Assembly (NCBI GenBank): GCA_963787645.1
Contig: CAWBDS010000003.1
Location: 744,001-808,000 of the forward strand
Source of the DNA: Palsa-504 sp963787645
Lineage (GTDB): Bacteria; Actinomycetota; Actinomycetes; Streptosporangiales; Streptosporangiaceae
Reading direction: 5' to 3'
Length of the DNA: 64,000 bases
The notes beneath the pieces are model-generated. The model saw nothing but the letters and a program-made list of their open reading frames with translations. It had not been told where the DNA came from and did no database searches. How positions within the stretch are numbered: the first letter of the stretch is position 1; each line of letters begins with the position of its first letter. Below are positions 48,858-57,344 of the stretch, in pieces. A program made the translations under genes and the position numbers.

Positions 48858-49815
48858 CCGTGGACGGATCCTCCGGCGTGGCTTCGGTCAGCCCGGGCCT
48901 GGCGTGACTTAGCTGAGCGGTGGCTTCGGTCTGGAGGGCGCTGATCATGGCCTGGACCGGGACCGTGCCGCTGATGGCCAGTCGGGTGACGGCCAGAATC
49001 TGGCGCTCGGGCTGGGCGGCGCGGTGGAGGCGGCGGACGGCTACCCCGTCGTGCAGGACGCCGAGGGCCAGGGCCGGGATGAGGGCCAGGCCCAGCCGGG
49101 CGGCGACGAAGCCCTGGGCGGGCCAGTAGTCGTCGGCTTCGACCACCCGGCGCGGCGTGAACCCGGCCCGCTGGAAGGCGGAGCTGGTGGCGGCGCGGCA
49201 GCAGCCGACCTCGCACCTGATGTCGATCCAGGGCTCGTCAGCGGTGTCGCTGAGCCTGATGACGCGCTTGGCGGCCAGCCGGTGGCCGCGGGGTACGACG
49301 ATCCGGAACGGGTCGGCGAGTAGTGGCTGGTAGATGAGGGTGCCGCCGACCGCGGGAGGAACCTCGTGGGCCTCGATCACGGCTAGGTCCAGCAAGCCCT
49401 GGCGGAGCATGTCGAGCGCATGGTCGTGTTCGGCTAGGCGCAGGCCGATCTGCAGGTTCGGCAGCGCGGCCTGGACCTTGGCCAGGGCCGGGGGGATGAG
49501 TTCGGCTCCGGCGCTGGCGAAGGAGGCCAGCCGCAGCACGCCGGCCTCACCCGCGTTCAGCGCGGCGAGAGCCGCTTCGGCCTCGGCCATGCGGCCCAGC
49601 ACGCTGGCGGCATGATCGGCGAGTAGCTGCCCGGCCGCGGTGGGCAGAACCCCGCGCCCGGCGGGCTCCAGCAGCACGGTCCTGGTCTCGCGCTCCAGCG
49701 CGGTGATGTGCTGGCTGATCGCCGAAGGCGTGTAACCCAGGCTGGCGGCGGCGTCCTTGACCGACCCCGTGGTCACCACGGCGTGCAGGGCCTGCAGGCG
49801 GCGCAGATCGAGCAC
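48634..49815 (-). CDS. LysR-family transcriptional regulator with readthrough tail
   Basis: Residues 1-300 are a typical LysR protein: winged HTH (RRLQALHAVVTTGSVKDAAA, SLGYTPSAISQHITALERET) and an effector domain (GVLRLASFASAGAELIPPAL; PRGHRLAAKRVIRLSDTAD). The remaining ~90 residues, rich in Pro, Arg and Ala, are antisense to the ligase gene, so the natural stop is probably lost near 48900. It is divergent from the LysE-type exporter at 49898, whose expression it probably controls. Confidence 0.85.
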   Translation of the reverse strand: MLDLRRLQALHAVVTTGSVKDAAASLGYTPSAISQHITALERETRTVLLEPAGRGVLPTAAGQLLADHAASVLGRMAEAEAALAALNAGEAGVLRLASFASAGAELIPPALAKVQAALPNLQIGLRLAEHDHALDMLRQGLLDLAVIEAHEVPPAVGGTLIYQPLLADPFRIVVPRGHRLAAKRVIRLSDTADEPWIDIRCEVGCCRAATSSAFQRAGFTPRRVVEADDYWPAQGFVAARLGLALIPALALGVLHDGVAVRRLHRAAQPERQILAVTRLAISGTVPVQAMISALQTEATAQLSHARPGLTEATPEDPSTVSGRPRPAPGAGPGPPSPSARPATRAPRGTPQVAWAGAGPPRTPPAALPQPGRRAGPPPRTPPGTRRAPHGRRR

Positions 49816-49897
49816 GCTACTAATTCTACAATGTCGCTTAATGGTTCGACAGGAATCTTCGCTTGTCCTTCATCGTCCTCGGCGGCAGGCTGAGGCC

Positions 49898-50539
49898 ATG
49901 CCCACTCAGCAGACACTGATCGCGTTCGTCCTGGTCTCGGCGGGTCTCATGGTTATCCCGGGGCCCTCGAACTTCTTCCTGCTGGCGCACGGCATCGGGC
50001 ACGGCCGACGGTCGGCGCTGGCCGCGGTGACCGGGATCGAGACCGCGGCGGCGATCCGCGTCCTGCTGACCGCGGCCGGGCTGTCCGCGGTGCTGGCCTC
50101 CTCGGCGGTGGCCCTGACCGTGATCCGCTGGGCCGGGGCCGGCTACCTGGCCTACCTCGGCGTCCGGGCGTTCCGCGCCGGGCGGCCAGAAGCATCGGCC
50201 GAGGCGACCACGCGACCGGTTCCGCTGACCCGCTCGGCCCGCAAGGGCCTGCTGGTGGGCCTGGGCAATCCGAAGATGGTGATCTTCTTCCTGGCCTTCT
50301 TCCCTCAGTTCATCCACCCCGCCCGGGGATCAGCGGCCGCCCAGATGCTCATCCTCGGCGCGGTGTTCTGGACGATCGGGACTATCTGGGACCTGGCCTT
50401 CGCCTGCGCGTCCGGGACGATCGGTGGCTGGCTGCGGCGCCGTCCGCGCGTGCGGGCCGCCCAGCCCCGCCTGGAAGGGCTTGCCTATCTCGGCCTGGCC
50501 GCCTGGGCCGCCCTCACCAGTTCCGACTCCGCCCGCTAG
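49898..50539 (+). CDS. LysE/RhtB-family exporter
   Basis: The ~213-residue transporter has about six helices and the family signature: FVLVSAGLMVIPGPSNFFLL, GRRSALAAVTGIETAAAIRV and LLVGLGNPKMVIFFLAFFPQ. These proteins export amino acids or related small molecules. ATG at 49898 is chosen by family N-terminus (MPTQQTLIAFVLVSAG). The intergenic region to the divergent LysR gene is 82 bases and should contain the shared control region. Confidence 0.9.
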   Translation: MPTQQTLIAFVLVSAGLMVIPGPSNFFLLAHGIGHGRRSALAAVTGIETAAAIRVLLTAAGLSAVLASSAVALTVIRWAGAGYLAYLGVRAFRAGRPEASAEATTRPVPLTRSARKGLLVGLGNPKMVIFFLAFFPQFIHPARGSAAAQMLILGAVFWTIGTIWDLAFACASGTIGGWLRRRPRVRAAQPRLEGLAYLGLAAWAALTSSDSAR

Positions 50540-50594
50540 CAGCGCGGCCGCGGACGGCCGGCCAATGCCGCGCTGGCCTGCGAGACTTGGTGGT

Positions 50595-51128
50595 GTGGAG
50601 ATTCGCGTGCCGCCTGCTCGCTGCCTACTCGAGCTCGGCTGCGGCCGGGCGCCGGCCCGCGGCACGCGTATCGGCGTCGACGTGGACGAAGATGCCGCCC
50701 ACGCGGCTGCCGCGAGGGGGGTCCAGTGCGTGGTCGGGGATGTCCGTCGGCTGCCGCTGGCCAACCAGGCCGTTGACGGAGTCCTGGCTGGCGGCGTGCT
50801 GCACCACATCCTGGACCTCGCGGTGGTCCTAGGCGAGGCTCGCCGGGTACTCCAGCCGGGCGGCTTCTTCGCGGTCGTGGACGCGCTGCCAATGCAGGCG
50901 GCGGAGTACCTGGAGATGTCCCGGCAGCTGACCGAGCATGGCATGCCCACCGAGCCGCGCAACGGGATCGACCCCGGTGAGCTGAGGGCGCTGGCCACGG
51001 CGGCTGGATTCCTTCCGCCGCAGTGGGACGTCCATGGCGAATGGACCCACGCCACGCCGCCGTACGTTGACCGCCTATTCGTGAGCCCGGCGGTCACGTA
51101 CATCTTCCGGCGCCATAAAAGCGGCTAG
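50595..51128 (+). CDS. Class I SAM-dependent methyltransferase
   Basis: The ~177-residue Methyltransf_11-like protein has motif I CLLELGCGRAPARGTRIGVD, VVGDVRRLPLANQAVDGVLA, GGVLHHILDLAVVLGEARRV and LQPGGFFAVVDALPM. It is shorter at the N-terminus than average, so it has a minimal SAM-binding core plus one C-terminal lid. GTG at 50595 matches the domain start, but the ribosome-binding site is weak. The substrate is unknown. Confidence 0.8.
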   Translation: MEIRVPPARCLLELGCGRAPARGTRIGVDVDEDAAHAAAARGVQCVVGDVRRLPLANQAVDGVLAGGVLHHILDLAVVLGEARRVLQPGGFFAVVDALPMQAAEYLEMSRQLTEHGMPTEPRNGIDPGELRALATAAGFLPPQWDVHGEWTHATPPYVDRLFVSPAVTYIFRRHKSG

Positions 51129-51359
51129 GCGGTGGGCGTGGTAGTGGCGGCAGAGGGGATCATGGCCGCTATTATCAGCGGGCCGCGGCTCAGTGCCTCT
51201 GGGCATCACGCCACACTCACACGCCCGCTGAAGGCTCACCGTTAAACGCGGGAAACTTCGGCGCAGGTATACCAACTACATACTTTTCGGGGAGACAAGA
51301 GCATCGCGGATACGACCATCATCTTCGCTGCGGACGCTCCTGCCGCGATCGTGGTCAGC
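51129..51359. other. Intergenic, no gene seen
   Basis: No convincing coding frame or regulatory palindrome is visible. A slightly AT-rich stretch (about 51268-51290) could hold a promoter for the decayed toxin gene that follows. Confidence 0.4.
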
Positions 51360-51543
51360 CCGTAACGGGCGGGCAAGGCGCTGGACGAGCCCTTCTGGCG
51401 GGTATTATTCGGCCGTCGCCGGGACGTACTGCATCATCTACCGAATCGATCCGGTCATCACCGGTCATCGCACCCGGCCCGAGCAGGCCGCCTGCCAGAT
51501 AACAGATCTGCGCCCGCTGGCGACCGCCGTTAGAGGCGTGTGA
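51360..51543 (+). pseudogene. RelE/ParE-type toxin remnant
   Basis: The plus strand encodes RAGKALDEP and, after a one-base shift, GYYSAVAGTYCIIYRIDPVI, typical of the C-terminal half of RelE/ParE toxins (compare AGYHSARRGSYRVVYRID in many homologues). A stop interrupts the preceding region (IVVSP, then TAA). No antitoxin is attached. It is a broken toxin-antitoxin gene near the intact yefM/yoeB pair. Confidence 0.6.
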
Positions 51544-51617
51544 CTATCACCTGCAGCTTGGCTTCTGGCTGCGGGGCACACGTGACGACCGCTCGTCAAC
51601 GTGCGTGCTTGGATGTC

Positions 51618-52598
51618 CTAGCAGGAAGAAGTCGCCGACGATGTCAACGCGCACGGAATCTCCATGGTCATCGTCGTCGGGCCGCCGGGCGGGCTGCTGA
51701 CGGCTAGCACACCGTCGAACGCCGCGAGCCGACGCGCGATGCCGTGCAGTCCCGTGCCGTGGGCCGGGTCGGCGCCGCCGCGACCGTCGTCGGTAACGCC
51801 GATCCGCAGCATTCCGTCGGTGTGCCGCAGGTCTATCCAGGTCTGGCTTGCCTCGGCGTGCTTGGCGGCGTTGACCAGCAGTTCAGAGACGGCGAAGTAG
51901 GCGGCCGACTCGACCGGGACTGGCGGGCGGCCGGGCAGCTCACTGGCCAGGTGCGTCCGCAGCGGGCTGTCCAGAGCTAGCGCGCGGACCGCGTCGGCCA
52001 AGCCGCGGTCGGCTAGCACCGGCGGCCAGATGCCGCGGACCAGGTCCCGGAGTTCAGTCAGGGCCTTCGCCGAGGAGTCGCGGGCCTCTAGCAGCAGCGC
52101 CTGCGCTGCCGCCGGGTTGTCATTGATCAGATGCCCGGCGGTGTCCAGGGTCATTCCCATGGCCACCAGCCGGGCCTGCGCGCCGTCATGCAGGTCCCGC
52201 TCGATCCTGCGGATTTCTGCCGCTCCTGTGTCGATGGTCTCGGACCGGGTTTCGGCCAGGTGGCGTAGCTGCAGCGCAAGCTCCCCCTGCCCGGCCGGTG
52301 CAAGTTTTGAGCTAGCCAGCCTCCCGAACGCCCGCAGCAGCCATGGTGCCGCCCACAGCCCCAGCGCAGTAGCGCCGGCTCCCAGCACGACCAGCACCGG
52401 CTTGCTGTCTTGCGGGAAGTGCGGGGGGCCGAATGCGATCCCGCAGACAACGCAGATCAGGCCAAACGCGACCAGCCCGGCGAGCGCGAGCCCGCAGAAC
52501 GCCAGCCCGCGGGCCGAGTCCGCGATGCCCGCGCGGATCCCGGCCTTGGGCCAACGCCGCCTGACCGGAACACCGGCGGTCATCGTTCGGCTGCCCAT
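51618..52598 (-). CDS. NarL-type sensor histidine kinase, orphan
   Basis: The 326-residue kinase has two N-terminal helices (LAFCGLALAGLVAFGLICVV and VLVVLGAGATALGLWAAPWL), a HisKA_3 domain with the phosphohistidine in RRIERDLHDGAQARLVAMGM, and a HATPase domain (YFAVSELLVNAAKHAEASQT; IGVTDDGRGGADPAHGTGLH). It lacks a cognate LuxR-type regulator, normally overlapping the 3' end. The tail (ALTSSATSSC) looks like sequence run on past a normal end, so the regulator may have been deleted. Confidence 0.85.
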   Translation of the reverse strand: MGSRTMTAGVPVRRRWPKAGIRAGIADSARGLAFCGLALAGLVAFGLICVVCGIAFGPPHFPQDSKPVLVVLGAGATALGLWAAPWLLRAFGRLASSKLAPAGQGELALQLRHLAETRSETIDTGAAEIRRIERDLHDGAQARLVAMGMTLDTAGHLINDNPAAAQALLLEARDSSAKALTELRDLVRGIWPPVLADRGLADAVRALALDSPLRTHLASELPGRPPVPVESAAYFAVSELLVNAAKHAEASQTWIDLRHTDGMLRIGVTDDGRGGADPAHGTGLHGIARRLAAFDGVLAVSSPPGGPTTMTMEIPCALTSSATSSC

Positions 52599-52995
52599 CG
52601 CCAGTCTCCTTTCGCTGAGCTCCGCTCCCGCCAGTCTGCCAGATGGTCCGGCGGCCAGCAGTGCGCCTGAACACCCAATCGCTGGGTGTACCTAGATGCA
52701 CCCCGACGCTCGACCTCCGTCCTCTTCCAGGTCGGTGACGAAATCCGCATCACGATCGCTGGCGCCGAGCCCGACTCATTCCAGCTGCCACCCGCGGACG
52801 GCAACGTCACCTACACAATTGGCCACAGCACCGCCAACCTCCCGTATGTCGAAACGAAGTGTGTAGTTGTCGTTTGCACGGCGGATCATGGCCGCACGCG
52901 CAGATGTGGTCATTGACCTGGAGAGATCATCTACGGACGACGTCGTGCGGGTGTATGGGCGGCCTACCGTCGACTTGCAGCCTCCATTATGGTGG
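52599..52995. other. Stretch without a supportable gene
   Basis: Short plus-strand frames exist (52686-52916, with VLFQVGDEIRITIAGAEPDS; 52867-53052), but none has a recognisable family or a clear ribosome-binding site. Near the 3' end the base composition drops in GC, consistent with a foreign or regulatory segment ahead of the toxin-antitoxin operon. Confidence 0.4.
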
Positions 52996-53013
52996 CGTAC
53001 AATTTATTGTACG
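52996..53013. promoter_or_regulatory. Palindromic operator upstream of yefM-yoeB
   Basis: CGTACAA (52996-53002) and TTGTACG (53007-53013) form a 7+7 inverted repeat around TTTA. YefM-YoeB complexes of E. coli bind palindromes with a TGTACA core, closely similar to the TTGTAC/GTACAA arms here. It lies about 45 bases before the antitoxin start. Confidence 0.7.
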
Positions 53014-53057
53014 TGCCGAACTATCAGCGACCTGAGGCCGGTGGACCTTTGAAGACC

Positions 53058-53300
53058 ATGACGTACTCCGAGTCTCGCGCGCACTATGCCGAGACCCTCA
53101 ATGCTGTGGTCGATGACCGGGAGGAAGTCGTCATCACCCGTGCGGGGCATGACCCGGTGGTGATCGTCGCGCTCGCTGACTATGAGTCCCTCAAGGAGAC
53201 CGCCTACCTGCTCCGGAGCCCAGAGAACGCCCGTCGGCTGCTGGCCTCGATCGACCGGCTCGAGCATGGTGGTGGCGTCGAGCGGGACATCGTGGGGTGA
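53058..53300 (+). CDS. yefM: YefM/Phd-type antitoxin
   Basis: The 80-residue antitoxin has MTYSESRAHYAETLNAVVDD, REEVVITRAGHDPVVIVALA and DYESLKETAYLLRSPENARR, the Phd/YefM fold that binds DNA and covers the toxin with its C-terminus. ATG at 53058 matches family starts; TTG at 53049 is an alternative. The stop overlaps the yoeB GTG (GTGA), so synthesis of antitoxin and toxin is coupled. Confidence 0.92.
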   Translation: MTYSESRAHYAETLNAVVDDREEVVITRAGHDPVVIVALADYESLKETAYLLRSPENARRLLASIDRLEHGGGVERDIVG

Positions 53301-53557
53301 AGCTGGTATGGGACGAGGCCGCCTGGGAGGACTACGTCTGGTGGCAGCAGCAGGACCGTAAGGTCTTGAAGCGGATCAACACCCTGATCACCGACATCCA
53401 GCGCAACGGCAACGAAGGCATCGGCAAGCCGGAGCCGCTCAAGCACGGCTTCCAGGGATACTGGTCGCGTCGCATCACCGACGAACATCGGCTCGTGTAC
53501 AAGGTCATCCAGGCCGAGATCCGCATAGCCGCCTGCAGGTATCACTACGAGCGCTGA
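53297..53557 (+). CDS. yoeB: YoeB/Txe-type mRNA interferase toxin
   Basis: The 86-residue RelE-superfamily toxin has VWDEAAWEDYVWWQQQDRKV, IGKPEPLKHGFQGYWSRRIT and DEHRLVYKVIQAEIRIAACR. The C-terminal YHYER retains the YoeB catalytic end (His-Tyr), and the arginine and glutamate positions (KPEPLKH, SRRITDEHRLVY) are conserved. It cleaves mRNA at the ribosome when antitoxin is lost. All key residues are present, so it is probably active. Confidence 0.92.
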   Translation: MKLVWDEAAWEDYVWWQQQDRKVLKRINTLITDIQRNGNEGIGKPEPLKHGFQGYWSRRITDEHRLVYKVIQAEIRIAACRYHYER

Positions 53558-53633
53558 CCGCCGTCGCGCAGTTCGGCGGTGCCGCGATGGGTGATTATCG
53601 CTTGCACGGCGGAGAGTCGATGCACCCGCAGAT

Positions 53634-53852
53634 ACGTCCACGACCAATGTCGCCGATTACTTCGCCGACATCATGCACATCATTCCGGATGAGGACGCCA
53701 CGGCCGAAGCCGGTGAGCCGTGGGAAGCCAGCGGACCCATGTACGGGAACCCGACGCTCACCAAGTACCGGCTCAGGCAGAACGTGTTCCATGCCGTGGT
53801 GCTCAATGCCTACCGGGGACGGTGCGCGGCTATCGCCACCGCCTGGGCATGA
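53634..53852 (+). pseudogene. HNH-type restriction endonuclease remnant
   Basis: An open stretch without a start reads TSTTNVADYFADIMHIIPDE and NPTLTKYRLRQNVFHAVVLN, AYRGRCAAIATAWA and then stops. The YRLRQNVFHAVVLNAYRGRC segment resembles the entry to the HNH domain of putative restriction endonucleases (R-x-x-F-x-x-x-V-x-x-x-Y-x-x-x-C). The catalytic HNH half is absent. It lies just after the toxin gene. Confidence 0.5.
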
Positions 53853-53928
53853 AGATCATCAGGGAGGTCAATGGTGGTGCGCATACCATGGGCATATCTT
53901 CATCTCATCATGATGCGAAGATGCAGCG

Positions 53929-55154
53929 TCATGGGCGGGCGGGGAAGAGCCGCTGCTCGGTTGCCAGGTGCGGGGCCCAGTCGAGGCGGTCCGCGGCGGC
54001 GAAGCGCAGGTAGGCACCCAGCGCGTCCCGCATCGCGTCGGGGAAGCCGTCGGCGTGGCGTGGCGCGAAGCCGTCCTCCCACCACAGGTCGACTATCTCC
54101 ACGCGGGACGCGTCCCGGTCGATCCGCGGTTCGATCCGGCCCACGAACCGGTCGCCGAAGATAATCGGGAGCACGTACCAGCCCCAGCGGCGCTTGGCGG
54201 GCGGGAAGAAGCCCTCCCAGACGTGGTCGAAGCCGAAGAGGCTCTTGATCAGGGCGGTGTCCCACAGCAGCGAGTCGAACGGGGCGATGAACGCGACGGC
54301 AGGCGCCGGGCCGGCGGCGGAGCCGCCAGCAGGGCAAGTTCCTCGGCGAGGACGAAGCGCTTACCGCGCACGCCCTCCACCTCGACGGGCACGATCGCGT
54401 CGAGGTCCACCAGCTCGGCGCGCAGTTCGTTGCGGCCCGGCCGCCCCGGGGCCGATTCCGGGTTGGCGATGCGGTCGAAGGTGCCGCCCGCGCCGCCCGC
54501 GCCGAGCAGGCCGTGGGCGCGGTACCGGGACAGGAGTTTGTGCCGGAGCTGTTCCCGCACCGGCACCTCGCGGGCGAGCAGGTCGGCGGGCAGCAGGCGT
54601 TCGAGCAGGTCGTAGTAGCGGCGCTGGCCCTCGCGGCGGGCCAGGCCGAGGACGCCGGTGACGGTATAGGCCTCGAACACGGCGCGCACGACGTTCTCCG
54701 GCATCCCGAACCAGTCCTTCGGCGCTCCGTGCTCGGGCTCGAAGTCGAGCGTCGACAGCGGGCCCTCGGCGCGGATCCGGCCGAGCACGCGCTCGGCCAC
54801 GGCGGCGTTCCCGGCCAGGATCTCGGCGTGGAACCGGGGCCCCTTACGGCCGGAGGGCAGCCGGAACCAGGAGAACTCGCTGGCCGGGACGAACGACAGC
54901 GCCTTGTTGGTGGCCTCGAAGATCTCCCGGCGTTCGTAGAGCACGTCGCACCAGGCGGGCTGGTAGCCGGCCACGCGCGCATGCAGCACCAGGTCGTGGT
55001 TGCGGCCGGCCACCGCGATCGGGTCGAACTGGATCGAACCGAACTTCCGGAACACCTCGAGCACCCCGTCCAGGTTTCCGGTGACCGACCGCGGGGGCAT
55101 GAGGAAGTGCCGGGCGAGCAGAAAGCGCCGGGCCGCCTCGGCGGTGACCTTCAC
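53929..55154 (-). CDS. YcaQ/AlkX-like winged-helix DNA glycosylase (frameshifted)
   Basis: The ~400-residue HTH_42 family protein starts MKVTAEAARRFLLARHFLMP and has the QFD triad in FGSIQFDPIAVAGRNHDLVL, where YcaQ/AlkX-type crosslink glycosylases carry a Q-x-D motif. WCDVLYERREIFEATNKAL and LGLARREGQRRYYDLLERLL follow. The frame breaks near 54305-54315 (AAPPPAR). The C-terminal part (FIAPFDSLLWDTALIKSLFG; FFPPAKRRWGWYVLPIIFGD; RFVGRIEPRIDR) continues in another frame to 53929. It probably removes crosslinked or alkylated bases from DNA if intact. Confidence 0.85.
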
Positions 55155-55349
55155 CCCACCGACAGTAGCTCGCCGAGAGACCGAGACGGGAGACGGGCAG
55201 GCCGGCCGTGGTCAGGTCGCCCGGCCGGCCGAGTTCGCCTCGTCCGAATCGGAGGATTTTCGGCCCGACTTGTCAACTTGTGAGACGGGAGAGCGCGGCC
55301 ATGGTGCCAGCATCGAGGCATGGGATCACGGACCGAGCCAGAGGTACCC

Positions 55350-55919
55350 ATGCTGACCGTCCCGCTGGATCTGCCGTCGGCGCAGATCCTGGCTGATCAG
55401 GCGGCCATCATTCAGGATCTCCAGTTCGTCATGGACTGCTGCAAGCGGCTGCTGACCGAGCTGGCCAAGCCCGAAGACGAGCGGGACGGGGTGGTGCCGC
55501 AGGCGATCTGGTCGTCCGCGCTGCTGGCCTACGGCCGGTGCTTCGGCCCGGGGCGGCGATCCGGGCTCGCGACCGAGGACGTGGCGAACCTGCCGCTGCA
55601 CGGGGCGGTGATGAAGTTCCACACCTGGATCCTGGAGGAACGCGACAAGCTGACCGTGCAGGCCGCAGACCCGTTCGACGCGGCGAAGGTCGGAGCCGCG
55701 CTTGCTTCGCCCGAGCAGAAGCGGCGGGTGGAAGGGATCGTCATCTTCGCGGCCAGCCATGTGCTCATCGACGCCATCGGCGTTCGGCAGCTCGGCGGCC
55801 TGGCCTCCGAACTGGCCAAGCAGACCGCCGAGAAGGCCCAGAGCCAGCAGGAATCGGTGCTCGCGGATGCGCAGCAGCTGAACCTCGACGACCTGTACAG
55901 CTTGCCGCCCCTGTCTTAG
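55350..55919 (+). CDS. Conserved-looking hypothetical protein, helical
   Basis: The ~189-residue soluble protein has LTVPLDLPSAQILADQAAII, QDLQFVMDCCKRLLTELAKP, FHTWILEERDKLTVQAADPF and AKVGAALASPEQKRRVEGIV, followed by a helical end. No catalytic motif or membrane segment is visible and I do not recognise the family. ATG at 55350 (after CAGAGGTACCC) is preferred to 55320. It is a single-gene unit divergent from the ycaQ-like gene. Confidence 0.65.
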   Translation: MLTVPLDLPSAQILADQAAIIQDLQFVMDCCKRLLTELAKPEDERDGVVPQAIWSSALLAYGRCFGPGRRSGLATEDVANLPLHGAVMKFHTWILEERDKLTVQAADPFDAAKVGAALASPEQKRRVEGIVIFAASHVLIDAIGVRQLGGLASELAKQTAEKAQSQQESVLADAQQLNLDDLYSLPPLS

Positions 55920-55961
55920 CCAGAACTGTCTTAACCGGAACGGGCTCGCCACTACTACGTT

Positions 55962-55977
55962 GACTGATATATTGGTC
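55962..55977. promoter_or_regulatory. PadR-type operator candidate
   Basis: GACTGATATATTGGTC is an imperfect palindrome with a central ATAT; its two halves differ at only two positions. It is AT-rich against a GC-rich background and lies 24 bases before the padR start, the expected place for autorepression. Confidence 0.6.
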
Positions 55978-56000
55978 GGCGTAGCAGAAAGGTGGTGGCC

Positions 56001-56321
56001 ATGAGCGATCGGGACGTGCTGCGCCGGGTGGGCGAGGCGTCGGTACTGATCCTGATCAGCCTGGCCGACGGGCCCAAGCACGGGTACGCGCTGATCCAGG
56101 ACATCAAGGACCTCGCCGACGTCGAGCTGGGCCCGGGCACGCTGTACGGCGCGCTGGACCGGCTCGAGCGGCTGGGCCTGATCGAGTCGCTGCCCGCCGA
56201 CGACCGGCGCCATCCCTACCGGATCACCGAGCCGGGGGCGGCGGCGCTGCGCGTGCACCTGGATTCGCTCGAGCGGGTCAGCGCGGCCGGGCGGCTGCGG
56301 CTGCGGCTGGGCGGCGTGTGA
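56001..56321 (+). CDS. PadR-family transcriptional regulator
   Basis: The 106-residue PadR winged-helix repressor has ASVLILISLADGPKHGYALI, QDIKDLADVELGPGTLYGAL and DRLERLGLIESLPADDRRHP, YRITEPGAAAL. It lacks the extra C-terminal helix domain of longer PadR types (PadR-s2 type). ATG at 56001 follows AAAGGTGG. The stop overlaps the next ATG, and the regulator probably controls its own small operon through the palindrome at 55962-55977. Confidence 0.9.
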   Translation: MSDRDVLRRVGEASVLILISLADGPKHGYALIQDIKDLADVELGPGTLYGALDRLERLGLIESLPADDRRHPYRITEPGAAALRVHLDSLERVSAAGRLRLRLGGV

Positions 56322-56719
56322 TGGACGAGATCCGGCTGGTGCGCGGCGCGTTGCGGTGCTACCCGGCGCGCTGGCGGCGACGGCACGGGGCGGAGGCCGT
56401 CGAGCTGGCCGCGCTGCTCATCGGCGACGGGACCCCGGCGGGCTCCATCGCGGTCAGCTACCTGGCCGGCGCGGCTCGCGAGTGGCTCACGCCGCGGCCC
56501 TCCCGGCGGCTGCGCGCGGTGGCCTGCGGGCTGCTGATCGCGGCCGGTGCGCTGGGCGCCTCGGCGGGCGTGCTGGGCGCCACGGTGCCGGCCCGGGCGG
56601 CCATCACCACTAATACGGGGCTCGGAGCGGCGCCATGCCAGCCGGGCCCGGACATCATCGCGGCCCTGGGCCGACCACAGGTGACCATACGGGGAGACGG
56701 GCATGACCGATCCTGCTGA
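56321..56719 (+). CDS. Small membrane/exported protein paired with PadR
   Basis: The ~132-residue protein has a basic N-terminus (LRCYPARWRRRHGAEAVELA), a single hydrophobic helix (AVACGLLIAAGALGASAGVL) and a short extracytoplasmic tail (AAPCQPGPDIIAALG). Its N-terminus resembles the membrane-partner proteins found next to PadR regulators in actinomycetes. It starts at ATG overlapping the padR stop and runs 17 bases into the signal-peptidase gene. Confidence 0.65.
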   Translation: MDEIRLVRGALRCYPARWRRRHGAEAVELAALLIGDGTPAGSIAVSYLAGAAREWLTPRPSRRLRAVACGLLIAAGALGASAGVLGATVPARAAITTNTGLGAAPCQPGPDIIAALGRPQVTIRGDGHDRSC

Positions 56720-57344
56720 GGGCAGCGGGCCGACCGAAAGCACGCCGGCTGAGGACGGGACCGAGGCCGAGGCCAAGCCGCGGAAGGGCTGGCGGCGGGG
56801 GCTGATCGAGCTGGGCGTCATCGTCGTGGTGGCGGTGCTGCTGGCCGGCCTGATCCGGCAGTTCGCGTACCAGACCTTCTGGATCCCCAGCGCGTCCATG
56901 ATGCCGACCCTCAGCGTGAACGACCGGGTGCTGGTCCAGAAGGCGTTCTTCAGCTGGCACGACGTGCACGAGGGCGACATCGTGGTGTTCACCCACCCGC
57001 CGCTGGACCAGTGCGGCGGGCCGACCGAGACCGGTGACCTGGTCAAGCGGGTCATCGCGCTGCCGGGGCAGACGATCTACTCCGCGGGCAACACCATCTA
57101 CATCAACGGGCGCCCCCTGGCCGAGTCCTACCTGCCGCGCTACGACCCGCTGGGGCCGGCCATCCCCGACGCGACCAGCCAGCATCCCTACCGGGTGCCG
57201 CCCGGCGAGTTCTACATGCTGGGCGACAACCGGTCGGACTCCTGCGACAGCCGGTACTGGGGACCGATCGAGGGCTCAAGCATGATCGGCAAGGTCGTGC
57301 TGATGTTGTGGCACAACGGCCACCCCGACATCCACGGGTTCTAG
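56703..57344 (+). CDS. lepB: Type I signal peptidase
   Basis: The 213-residue membrane-anchored serine protease removes signal peptides from exported proteins. An acidic-basic N-terminus is followed by a membrane helix (LIELGVIVVVAVLLAGLIR, ~34-52), then the extracytoplasmic catalytic domain. The nucleophile Ser65 is in IPSASMMPTL, the general-base Lys115 in GDLVKRVIALPG, and GDNRSDSCDSRYWGPI is the conserved box E. The length is typical of actinobacterial SipS-type enzymes. It overlaps the upstream gene by 17 bases and the convergent antiporter gene by four. Confidence 0.93.
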   Translation: MTDPAEGSGPTESTPAEDGTEAEAKPRKGWRRGLIELGVIVVVAVLLAGLIRQFAYQTFWIPSASMMPTLSVNDRVLVQKAFFSWHDVHEGDIVVFTHPPLDQCGGPTETGDLVKRVIALPGQTIYSAGNTIYINGRPLAESYLPRYDPLGPAIPDATSQHPYRVPPGEFYMLGDNRSDSCDSRYWGPIEGSSMIGKVVLMLWHNGHPDIHGF

